A stretch of DNA of 6,779 nt from Candidatus Woesearchaeota archaeon (GTDB lineage: Archaea; Nanobdellota; Nanobdellia; Woesearchaeales; JAGWAF01): NCBI GenBank assembly GCA_016932755.1, contig JAFGCE010000080.1:1-6779 (forward strand), given 5' to 3'. The notes below the pieces were generated by a model that was not told where the DNA came from, did no database searches, and saw nothing but the letters and a program-made list of their open reading frames with translations. The position numbers and the translations under genes were made by a program. This document shows, in pieces, positions 1 to 4,633 of this stretch. How positions within the stretch are numbered: the stretch's first letter is position 1; each line of letters begins with the position of its first letter.

Positions 1-874
1 CTGCAAGCCAGCAGTTGAAGAAAAGAAATTCCTTTTTCTTCAGCCCTTTTGCAATTCCAATTACTGCAAATGCCGACGCCATCCATCCGTACAAAGCAGG
101 CAGAAAATAGTTTACCTGGTAGGGGGTGTATCCCGCCTCAAATATCATTTTGGAGAAAAATACAGTTAATGTTGAGGTAAAGCTTCCTTTCCACAACAGG
201 ATGCCTGCCCAGAAAAGGATTACTGCGGGGAAAGCCAAAAGAACAGGTTTTTGCTTTAGTGCAGAGCAGATAACTTTTTTTGTTTTTTGGTGTTCAATCA
301 GAAGGTAAACAAGGGAAACAGCAAGAACAAGCATGGTCATTGAAGGGTGTATGAAAGCCAGCAGGGTTAATGCTGCAGCAGCTGCAGCAAGCTTTTTGAT
401 GTTAAACTCCTCAAACCCCTCTGTAAAGAAAAGCACAAAAAGGAAAAGAAACGGAAATGAAAATGTAAGAGAGGTAAGATATTGTATTCCAAGTATGTTA
501 ATGTTTGAGGGAAGCGACGCAAAAAAAAGCATTGCGAATATCCCTGTGAAAAATCCGGCTTTCCTTGAAACAAGAAAAAACAATGCCAGAGATGATATGC
601 AGGCAATTAATGCAGGCAGGAACTTGTAGGCTAAAACAAGATTTGATACCTTGTCCAGCCCTGCAAGAAAAACAAAGAAGCCGATTTCATGCTTGTCTTC
701 TGTATACCCTTTTTCCTGAAGCCTTCTTGCTTCATTTAATCCTGACCACTCGTCAGCATGAAGAGGATATTTATGGTCAAAATGAGGCCTGTAAACCCAT
801 ACAAATGTAAAAACAAGCAGTGCGCATACGAGCAAAATCTTTGCCTTCTTTGAAATATCCTTTCCTTCCCCCAT
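1..874 (-). CDS. Multi-pass membrane protein, GT-C glycosyltransferase-like (3' end beyond the window)
   Basis: The minus strand is open from an ATG at 872-874 to the left edge: 291 residues with no stop, so the C-terminus is missing. The N-terminus is MGEGKDISKKAK, then a first membrane helix (about residues 13-29), an outside loop with HADEW (39-43), and at least six further hydrophobic stretches (about 84-102, 108-122, 131-150, 162-176, 180-194, 210-227, 255-275). An acidic DE pair just after the first helix, followed by a soluble loop, is the hallmark of GT-C enzymes (PMT/ArnT/Stt3-like), which use lipid-linked sugars at the outer face of the membrane; that assignment is from topology and motif only. 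If correct it would glycosylate surface proteins or lipids. It is the third leftward gene after sepF and ZPR1, 50 nt beyond ZPR1, with its own TATA box. Alternative: an unrelated polytopic protein. Sure that it is a gene, moderately sure of the class. Confidence 0.72.
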   Translation of the reverse strand, partial: MGEGKDISKKAKILLVCALLVFTFVWVYRPHFDHKYPLHADEWSGLNEARRLQEKGYTEDKHEIGFFVFLAGLDKVSNLVLAYKFLPALIACISSLALFFLVSRKAGFFTGIFAMLFFASLPSNINILGIQYLTSLTFSFPFLFLFVLFFTEGFEEFNIKKLAAAAAALTLLAFIHPSMTMLVLAVSLVYLLIEHQKTKKVICSALKQKPVLLAFPAVILFWAGILLWKGSFTSTLTVFFSKMIFEAGYTPYQVNYFLPALYGWMASAFAVIGIAKGLKKKEFLFFNCWLA

Positions 875-897
875 TTCAGAACTGGAAAACTTTAGTG

Positions 898-907
898 AAT
901 AAATATT
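898..907 (-). promoter_or_regulatory. TATA box for the GT-C-like membrane protein gene
   Basis: On the minus strand this reads AAATATTTAT, centred about 28 nt before the ATG at 874. There is no Shine-Dalgarno sequence before that ATG (the preceding bases are CCAGTTCTGAA), so a leaderless or nearly leaderless transcript is likely. A T-rich tract just upstream (minus-strand reading of 911-923) may serve to end the ZPR1 transcript. Confidence 0.5.
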
Positions 908-924
908 TTTGCAAAATAAAAACA

Positions 925-1500
925 TCAGGCTTTTAGCTTGCTCTTGGCTGCCTTTTCGCTGATTATTGCGGAGTTGCCTTCAGGGTCTTCAATTATTATC
1001 TTCAGCTTTTCGCTGCCCCACATTGCTTTCTGCAGTTTTTTCAGAATGTTCTTTGCTTTCTTCCTGTCTGATTTGTCCTCTGCATTGTCCCTTATGTCCT
1101 CAACTATTTTCTTCACTCTGTTAAGAATTCCCTCTATGTTTGTCACATAACCGTTGGAAGCAGGCCCGGACTCAATTGTTGTGACAAAAGGAATCTTAAT
1201 TGTCGCTGTTGAGCTTTTTACAACCCTTATGCCCATATCTTTTTCTCCTGAGATTTCGATTGTCCACTTTGCAGGCTCCTGTTTTTCAGAAGATTCAACA
1301 TCAGCCTTGTGGTAGCCGCATTCTGAGCAAGACATAGAGAACAGGTACATCTTTCCGAAATAAGGAACCTCCTTCTCCGCTTCTGTCAAAGTCAAAGTTT
1401 TCTTGTGGCAAATCGGGCACGGCTGCCCGCCGAGAACTGACGGCTGCTCCTGCAATGTCTCTTTTTTTTCTGCTGCTTTCCTCGCTTTTGTCATAATCAT
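925..1500 (-). CDS. zpr1: Archaeal ZPR1-type zinc-finger protein
   Basis: This 191-residue protein has the single ZPR1 module typical of archaea (eukaryotic ZPR1 has two). A four-cysteine zinc ribbon is formed by CPIC (Cys28, Cys31) and CSEC (Cys58, Cys61). The alpha/beta part follows, with the family signature ESGPASNGYVTNIEGILNRV at 110-129 and the conserved EDPEGNS near 171-177. In eukaryotes ZPR1 binds translation factor eEF1A and helps it fold; the archaeal role is less clear but a link to translation is plausible. A second in-frame ATG lies at 1492-1494. No Shine-Dalgarno site is present, and the TATA box is 21 nt from the first ATG but about 27 nt from the second, which matches the other leaderless genes here, so a start at 1494 (MTKARK) is slightly favoured. 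It lies 108 nt after sepF on the same strand. Confidence 0.9.
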   Translation of the reverse strand: MIMTKARKAAEKKETLQEQPSVLGGQPCPICHKKTLTLTEAEKEVPYFGKMYLFSMSCSECGYHKADVESSEKQEPAKWTIEISGEKDMGIRVVKSSTATIKIPFVTTIESGPASNGYVTNIEGILNRVKKIVEDIRDNAEDKSDRKKAKNILKKLQKAMWGSEKLKIIIEDPEGNSAIISEKAAKSKLKA

Positions 1501-1515
1501 AATCTGGATTATTTT

Positions 1516-1525
1516 GTTTAAATAG
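1516..1525 (-). promoter_or_regulatory. TATA box for the ZPR1 gene
   Basis: The minus strand reads CTATTTAAAC here. It sits in the sepF-ZPR1 gap, so ZPR1 probably has its own promoter as well as any read-through from sepF. Its distance to the two candidate ATGs (21 and 27 nt from the box centre) bears on the start choice and favours the inner one. Confidence 0.55.
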
Positions 1526-1560
1526 TTTTTGTTTCTGCAAAATATAGTATTTGGTTATAG

Positions 1561-1593
1561 GGAAAATAAAAGAAATATTAATCAGAAAAAGAA
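1561..1593 (-). terminator. Probable U-rich terminator of sepF
   Basis: Just beyond the sepF stop, the minus strand carries the pyrimidine tracts GTTCTTTTTCT and ATTTCTTTTATTTTCC. Archaeal transcription often stops at such T-runs without a hairpin, and no hairpin is evident. The following ZPR1 gene has its own TATA box, which agrees with a stop here. Confidence 0.35.
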
Positions 1594-1608
1594 CTAGGAT
1601 TTATTGAT

Positions 1609-2013
1609 TTATTCAGCTACGTGCGATTCGCCCTTGACTTCCTTTGTTTCCTTGCCCCTGTAAATCTTTGCAAAGGAAGGAGTTACAACAATGTAGTCTT
1701 CGCCGAAACCTGCAATTTCCCCTTCAATAGCATCTGTTGTTTTCTTTAGCTTGTTGATTGCTCTCTTAAGCTCAACAAGGTCTTTGTCTTTGAGAGGCTT
1801 GATGTTAATCAACGCAATGGTGTAGCCTTCCCTTAAAGAATCAAGTATCGGCTTTATGTCTTCAAAGTCGGATATTGTGAATGGTCTCACAAGGATTTTT
1901 GATTTAACATCTTCTGCGTCTGTGTCTAACTCTACATAGCCTTCATCCCCTCCCTCGTTTTCATAAGCAGGACTGGAGATGGACTCTTTTAGTTTGGATA
2001 AGAATCTCTTCAT
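1609..2013 (-). CDS. sepF: Archaeal cell-division protein SepF
   Basis: This 134-residue protein matches SepF in length and layout. A short basic amphipathic N-terminus (MKRFLSKLKESI) fits a membrane-targeting helix, then comes an acidic linker (about 18-36) and the SepF core (about 38-119), starting KILVRPFTISDFEDIKPI and including GYTIALINIKPL, a charged helix (KDKDLVELKRAINKLKK) and the closing strands EGEIAGFG and DYIVVTPSFAKIY. In archaea SepF ties the FtsZ ring to the membrane and is the usual FtsZ anchor where FtsA is absent; no ftsZ is in this window. The start is fixed by a strong Shine-Dalgarno site (GGAGGT) 6 nt before the ATG. The gene is divergent from L21e, and its own TATA box lies about 60 nt upstream, giving a leadered mRNA. 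Confidence 0.93.
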   Translation of the reverse strand: MKRFLSKLKESISSPAYENEGGDEGYVELDTDAEDVKSKILVRPFTISDFEDIKPILDSLREGYTIALINIKPLKDKDLVELKRAINKLKKTTDAIEGEIAGFGEDYIVVTPSFAKIYRGKETKEVKGESHVAE

Positions 2014-2019
2014 TTCTTT

Positions 2020-2025
2020 ACCTCC
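2020..2025 (-). promoter_or_regulatory. Ribosome binding site of sepF
   Basis: The minus strand reads AAAGGAGGTAAAGAA before the ATG at 2013; GGAGGT is a near-perfect Shine-Dalgarno core with 6 nt spacing. It contrasts with the leaderless starts of ZPR1 and the membrane protein downstream. Confidence 0.8.
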
Positions 2026-2068
2026 TTTGAATAGTCAAAATAATCTTGATATTTGTTTTGTCCTTCAG

Positions 2069-2077
2069 ATATATAAA
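2069..2077 (-). promoter_or_regulatory. TATA box of sepF
   Basis: The minus strand reads CATTTATATATCTG with TTTATATAT as the box. Transcription starting about 25 nt downstream (near 2046-2048) would give a leader of roughly 33-35 nt that contains the Shine-Dalgarno site. The box lies only about 32 bp from the opposed L21e box, so the two divergent promoters may compete or be co-regulated. Confidence 0.6.
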
Positions 2078-2108
2078 TGTTTCGCTCATGCTCAATAAAA
2101 TCAAAAGC

Positions 2109-2117
2109 TTTTTAAAT
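2109..2117 (+). promoter_or_regulatory. TATA box of the L21e-rpoF operon
   Basis: TTTTTAAAT preceded by the purine-rich AAAAGC, which could act as a BRE. The box centre is about 29 nt before the L21e ATG at 2142, so the mRNA would have no leader or only a few nucleotides. Confidence 0.55.
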
Positions 2118-2141
2118 CAATCAATTTTCCAGAATGAGGAA

Positions 2142-2435
2142 ATGGCAAAAAGAACAGGAAGCACTACAAGAAAAGCAAGGAACAAGCTTACAAAGCCGGC
2201 AAGGGCAAGAGGCAAGCTTTCACTGACAAAATACTTTGCAAAATTCAGGGAAGGCGAAAAAATCATACTTAAAGCAGAGCCTTCTGTTAAGTACGGCATG
2301 TACCACATAAGGTTCCATGGGAAAGTAGGCATAATCCAGGGAATGCAGGGAAAGTGCTATAAAGTAGGGATTAAGGACGGCTCAAAGCAAAAGACTTTAA
2401 TAATCCATCCTGTACATCTTAAAAGGGTAGCATAA
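2142..2435 (+). CDS. rpl21e: Large-subunit ribosomal protein L21e (eL21)
   Basis: This 97-residue, lysine- and arginine-rich protein begins MAKRTGSTTRKARNKLTK and has the archaeal eL21 plan: a basic N-terminal tail, then an SH3-like barrel with REGEKIILKAEPSVKYGM, HIRFHGKVGIIQGMQGKCY and a C-terminal IIHPVHLKRV. It is part of the 50S subunit, near the 5S rRNA/central protuberance region in known archaeal structures. The frame stays open upstream to 2046, but that extension lacks family similarity and would cover the promoters, so the ATG at 2142 is chosen. The only purine run before it (GAGGA) is 1 nt away, too close to act as a normal ribosome site, which supports leaderless translation. rpoF follows 11 nt after its stop, the usual archaeal gene order. 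Confidence 0.96.
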   Translation: MAKRTGSTTRKARNKLTKPARARGKLSLTKYFAKFREGEKIILKAEPSVKYGMYHIRFHGKVGIIQGMQGKCYKVGIKDGSKQKTLIIHPVHLKRVA

Positions 2436-2446
2436 GGTTTTTGAAA

Positions 2447-2800
2447 ATGACCAAGCCAAAAATACTGAACGAAGAGCCAATGAGCATAGCTGAAGTAAGG
2501 GACTCTCTTGAAAAAATAAAGAAAAGGGACGGCGAGCTTACTTTCAGGGGCAACAAGACAGAGGAATATGTAAACCAGTTCTCAGGCCTGGACACCAAAA
2601 AGGCTGCTGAGCTGACAGAAAAGCTGACAAAGCTTAATGTGCCAAGGCTGAAGGAAATGCACATAAAAAAGATTGTTGATGTAATGCCTACGAAGGAAAA
2701 TGACGTTAAAGTAATTCTGCAAGGTTATGCAGTGACAGTTAAAGCAGAGCATGTGAAAAAGATTGCAGAAACTGTTGCTGGATTTGCTCCTAAGAAATAG
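2447..2800 (+). CDS. rpoF: DNA-directed RNA polymerase subunit F (Rpo4/Rpb4 homologue)
   Basis: This 117-residue protein begins MTKPKILNEEPMSIAEV. It matches archaeal RpoF: an N-terminal strand with EEP, helices with RDSLEKIKKRDGELTF, the HRDC-like C-terminal part with KKAAELTEKLTKLNVPRLKE, then IVDVMPTKENDVKVIL and the final helix. Rpo4 pairs with Rpo7 (RpoE) to form the stalk of archaeal RNA polymerase, which helps open the promoter and bind exiting RNA. An in-frame TTG at 2441 would add two residues, but the ATG at 2447 is preferred, with AAGGT 8-9 nt before it. It is co-transcribed with L21e. DUF655 follows after 73 nt and has its own promoter here. Confidence 0.95.
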   Translation: MTKPKILNEEPMSIAEVRDSLEKIKKRDGELTFRGNKTEEYVNQFSGLDTKKAAELTEKLTKLNVPRLKEMHIKKIVDVMPTKENDVKVILQGYAVTVKAEHVKKIAETVAGFAPKK

Positions 2801-2812
2801 TTTCTTTTTTTT
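2801..2812 (+). terminator. T-run after rpoF
   Basis: TTTCTTTTTTTT begins directly at the rpoF stop. It fits an archaeal U-tract terminator that closes the L21e-rpoF transcript, followed within 10 nt by a new promoter for DUF655. Confidence 0.5.
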
Positions 2813-2816
2813 GGTA

Positions 2817-2830
2817 ATATTTATATAATA
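2817..2830 (+). promoter_or_regulatory. TATA box of the DUF655 gene
   Basis: AATATTTATATAATA is a strong AT-rich box about 45-55 nt before the ATG at 2874. A start about 25 nt downstream (near 2849) gives a leader of roughly 25 nt holding the Shine-Dalgarno site GAGGG at 2863-2867, 6 nt before the ATG. Confidence 0.6.
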
Positions 2831-2873
2831 CCAATTAATAAGTAATAGAGCGGTTAGCCAGCGAGGGCAAAAA

Positions 2874-3437
2874 ATGGAAAGAAGGATTGTAAGAGAGGAA
2901 AATGCAGTTGTGCTTGACTTTTTGCCTAATGGATATCCTTTTGACAAAAGGCCTAGCCACAAGAAGACTGCAATAGTGCAGGCTCTTGGAAAAGGCCATT
3001 TTACACTGCTCGAGCTTGTCCCAAAGAAAGGGATATTTGTACAGCCTTATGAAGAAGTGTATATAGGCGAAGGCAAGAGGGACAAGGTCCACCATATACT
3101 TGGAAAACTTCCTATTGACAGGCTTACTGCAACAGCAAAGACAGAGCTTGAATTTGTAGTGAGGGATATGGTTCATGGCAATGAGAAAAGGTTTATTGAC
3201 TTTTTCAACAATGCCCAGCCTTTGACTACAAGGATGCACCAGCTTGAGCTTTTGCCAGGCTTGGGCAAGAAACACATGTGGGAAATACTTGAAGCAAGGA
3301 AAGACAAGCCGTTTGAAAGCTTTGCTGACATAAAGAAAAGGGTAAAGCTTATGCCTGACCCTGAAAAGACAATAATAAGAAGGATTCTGGAAGAAATAGA
3401 GGGCGGGGAAAAGCACAGAATCTTTGTTGAGGCTTGA
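2874..3437 (+). CDS. DUF655 family protein (nucleic-acid-binding, helix-hairpin-helix)
   Basis: This 187-residue protein is a full-length match to the archaeal DUF655 family. The N-terminal OB-like part has VVLDFLPNGYPFD (12-24), AIVQALGKGHFTLLELVPK (33-51) and the EVYIGEGKRDKV segment (61-72). The middle is helical (ELEFVVRDMV, FIDFFNNAQPLTTRMHQLEL). A helix-hairpin-helix follows, with LLPGLGKKHMWEIL (126-139) and FESFADIKKRV (147-157). HhH motifs bind nucleic-acid backbones without sequence preference. The biochemical role is not established; its constant position beside L21e and rpoF suggests RNA or ribosome work. In many archaea ksgA (16S rRNA dimethyltransferase) follows, but not here. 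The start is set by GAGGG with 6 nt spacing. A long antisense frame over this gene is a shadow. Confidence 0.93.
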   Translation: MERRIVREENAVVLDFLPNGYPFDKRPSHKKTAIVQALGKGHFTLLELVPKKGIFVQPYEEVYIGEGKRDKVHHILGKLPIDRLTATAKTELEFVVRDMVHGNEKRFIDFFNNAQPLTTRMHQLELLPGLGKKHMWEILEARKDKPFESFADIKKRVKLMPDPEKTIIRRILEEIEGGEKHRIFVEA

Positions 3438-3456
3438 TTTTATCTGTTTTTGCTTA
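3438..3456 (+). terminator. T-rich tract after DUF655
   Basis: The sequence after the stop reads TTTTATCTGTTTTTGCTT, two T-runs that could end transcription in the archaeal manner. No hairpin is visible. The rest of the gap to 3581 holds a further T-run at 3502-3508 and the next promoter, with no gene. Confidence 0.35.
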
Positions 3457-3516
3457 TTACAGCGATTTCTTACTTCATAATGGGAAAAAAGCCAAAACCT
3501 TGTTTTTTTCAAAAGA

Positions 3517-3524
3517 TTTATATA
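3517..3524 (+). promoter_or_regulatory. TATA box of the small zinc-ribbon gene
   Basis: TTTATATA lies in the context AAAAGATTTATATACTAAAA. Initiation about 25 nt downstream (near 3545) gives a leader of about 35 nt with a strong Shine-Dalgarno site. A second AT-rich stretch at 3543-3561 is possible but would put the start too close to the ATG. Confidence 0.55.
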
Positions 3525-3565
3525 CTAAAACAGGCAAAATCCAATATAAAATTATATTAAAAATT

Positions 3566-3575
3566 GGGAAGGTGA
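3566..3575 (+). promoter_or_regulatory. Ribosome binding site of the small zinc-ribbon gene
   Basis: GGGAAGGTGAT ends 6 nt before the ATG at 3582. AGGTGAT pairs extensively with the 3' end of archaeal 16S rRNA. It singles out the 48-residue frame as a real gene. Confidence 0.75.
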
Positions 3576-3581
3576 TTTATT

Positions 3582-3728
3582 ATGCCACAAGGAAGATGCA
3601 TGAAATGCAAGATGCAGGTTGAAATAAAAGACCCTAAAGAGGTCGTTATGAAGAACGGCATGAAGGCTGTTAAAGGGACATGCCCTAAATGCGGTACAAA
3701 AGTATTCAGGATTTTAGGCAAAGCCTAA
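3582..3728 (+). CDS. Small zinc-ribbon protein, DUF5679-like (48 residues)
   Basis: The frame encodes a 48-residue protein starting MPQGRCMKCKMQVEIKDP. Two CxxC pairs (CMKC at 6-9 and CPKC at 35-38) flank a central MKNGMKAVKG, and the end is GTKVFRILG. This pattern, CxxC, a strand pair with KNG.A..G, CxxCGTK..RI, is that of the DUF5679 family, small zinc ribbons found in archaea, bacteria and phages with no assigned role; the family name is from memory of the pattern. The four cysteines should hold one zinc ion. The gene has its own TATA box and one of the best Shine-Dalgarno sites of the window, which suggests steady or high expression. It is followed by a pyrimidine-rich terminator and so is probably transcribed alone. 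Confidence 0.88.
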   Translation: MPQGRCMKCKMQVEIKDPKEVVMKNGMKAVKGTCPKCGTKVFRILGKA

Positions 3729-3781
3729 AATTCTTTTTTTCTTTTTCTTCTCTGTTTTTTCTATTTTCCCCTAACTTTTTT
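3729..3781 (+). terminator. Long pyrimidine tract after the zinc-ribbon gene
   Basis: About 50 bases that are almost all T and C, including runs of seven and six T, follow the stop codon. No stem is seen. It fits a strong archaeal U-rich terminator. Its end merges with the TATA box of the next gene. Confidence 0.55.
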
Positions 3782-3787
3782 AAAAAG
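3776..3787 (+). promoter_or_regulatory. TATA box of the first YkgJ-family gene
   Basis: CTTTTTTAAAAAG, centred about 24 nt before the ATG at 3806. No Shine-Dalgarno site precedes that ATG at a useful distance (GGGG abuts it), so the message is probably leaderless. This sets the start at 3806 rather than at the upstream in-frame ATG at 3689. Confidence 0.5.
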
Positions 3788-3805
3788 CCAGCAATTTCCT
3801 GGGGT

Positions 3806-4486
3806 ATGGCCAGTTATTTCAAGTGCGGAGAAGGCTGTGTAAAATGCTGCGGAGACAATAACCTTCTTATTGATGTTACTGCAAGGGATATGGTAAGGAT
3901 ATCTGCCAGTCAAGGCATATCACTTCTTGATTTTTATGACAGCTCGCTGGTTGCAAGGCTGGCAGGCAGCAGCAATGAGGTTCAGGCATACTTAAGGATG
4001 CCGTGCCCTTATATAGGCGAAACTGAGAAGGGGATTATTGGATGCACAATACATGACATCAAGCCAGACACATGCAAACTTGCTCCTGAGGACAGAATGG
4101 TTTTTAGCGGAGATTTGCCTGAATGGGGATTTTGCAGGCTGAAGCGCTTAACAAAAAAGAGGTTAAATGAAATAAACAGAATTGGACAGCAGAAATATGG
4201 AGATGAACTGATTACAAGAGTTTTGCTTTATACCCCTAAAATTGTCGCTCCTGAACACTTTATTGAAAGGCATCCGGTTTTTAGGGATGCGTTAAAAGAA
4301 GAGCCTGACAGCAGCGAGCTAATGAGGGTTATCACCCAAATTGTTGATTCTGAGTACAGGGATATAATAAGGCAGAGAGTGGAATCCCTTCAGGAAATGC
4401 TTGAGGAAAAAGGCACGCTTGAGTCAGCTCTTAACTCAATGCACAGGAAAAGGCAGTTTAGAAAGGTTTATAAATCCGTAAATTAA
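3806..4486 (+). CDS. YkgJ-family cysteine-cluster protein (first copy)
   Basis: This 226-residue protein begins MASYFKCGEGCVKCCG. Cysteines 7, 11, 14 and 15 form a C-x3-C-x2-CC cluster, a variant of the usual CxxCxxCC of the YkgJ/UPF0153 family. The second half of the signature follows: MPCPYIGE (65-72), GCTIHDIKPDTCKLAP (79-94) and Cys110. The cysteines probably bind a metal or an Fe-S cluster. The family includes the flagellin lysine methylase FliB; most members have no known role. The C-terminal third is charged and helical (about 170-226, with VESLQEMLEEKGTLESAL). The frame runs upstream to 3689, but that extension overlaps the zinc-ribbon gene and reads a T-rich tract as Phe/Ser repeats, so 3806 is chosen. 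The promoter of the next operon lies in its last codons. Confidence 0.88.
   Translation: MASYFKCGEGCVKCCGDNNLLIDVTARDMVRISASQGISLLDFYDSSLVARLAGSSNEVQAYLRMPCPYIGETEKGIIGCTIHDIKPDTCKLAPEDRMVFSGDLPEWGFCRLKRLTKKRLNEINRIGQQKYGDELITRVLLYTPKIVAPEHFIERHPVFRDALKEEPDSSELMRVITQIVDSEYRDIIRQRVESLQEMLEEKGTLESALNSMHRKRQFRKVYKSVN
4467..4475 (+). promoter_or_regulatory. TATA box of the microprotein-protease operon
   Basis: TTTATAAAT lies inside the last codons of the YkgJ-family gene. A start about 25 nt downstream (near 4496) would give a leader of about 18 nt that carries the strong Shine-Dalgarno site at 4502-4508. It allows the microprotein and protease to be expressed apart from the upstream gene. Confidence 0.55.
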
Positions 4487-4501
4487 ATTAATCCTGTTAA
4501 A

Positions 4502-4508
4502 GGGGGTG
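4502..4508 (+). promoter_or_regulatory. Ribosome binding site of the 38-residue microprotein
   Basis: GGGGGTG ends 5 nt before the ATG at 4514, a strong match to the 16S rRNA 3' end. It is the main evidence that the short frame is translated. Confidence 0.65.
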
Positions 4509-4513
4509 TTAGA

Positions 4514-4630
4514 ATGAATCCGAAAGCAAAAGTGGACCTTATTATGGAAATAAGAAGCAGAATCCTTGACAGCACAAACATCAAGGATATTGAGCATGCT
4601 GAAGAGATAGCAAGGAGATGGGTTGGCTAA
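4514..4630 (+). CDS. Microprotein of unknown function (38 residues)
   Basis: A short frame runs from ATG 4514 to TAA 4630 and encodes 38 residues: MNPKAKVDLIMEIRSRIL, then DSTNIKDIEHAEEIARRWVG. I do not recognise the family. It is charged and looks like two amphipathic helices joined near the DST turn, with no cysteine and no membrane segment, so it should be cytoplasmic. A strong Shine-Dalgarno site and a TATA box stand before it. The protease ATG comes 3 nt after its stop, and the protease has only a weak, distant GGAGAT (4614-4619) inside this frame, so translation of the two may be coupled. It could be a small regulator or partner of the protease, or a leader peptide whose reading matters more than its product. 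Confidence 0.68.
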   Translation: MNPKAKVDLIMEIRSRILDSTNIKDIEHAEEIARRWVG

Positions 4631-4633
4631 GAA

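Noticed and set aside
126..810. Several plus-strand open frames of 60-98 codons
   Set aside because: All are antisense to the continuous 291-codon membrane-protein frame, whose hydrophobic helices and promoter make it the real gene.
2046..2141. A 32-residue N-terminal extension of L21e
   Set aside because: It crosses the promoter region and adds residues not found in eL21; the family start MAKR is at 2142.
2441..2446. TTG start for rpoF
   Set aside because: It adds only two residues; the ATG at 2447 has better spacing from AAGGT and fits the family.
2835..3512. A 225-codon open frame on the minus strand
   Set aside because: It lies over the DUF655 gene, which matches its family end to end, and its product is rich in Phe, Cys, His and Lys as expected for an antisense shadow.
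3689..3805. A longer N-terminus for the first YkgJ gene
   Set aside because: It overlaps the zinc-ribbon gene and translates a pyrimidine tract as Phe/Ser/Leu; it mimics a signal peptide but is noncoding.
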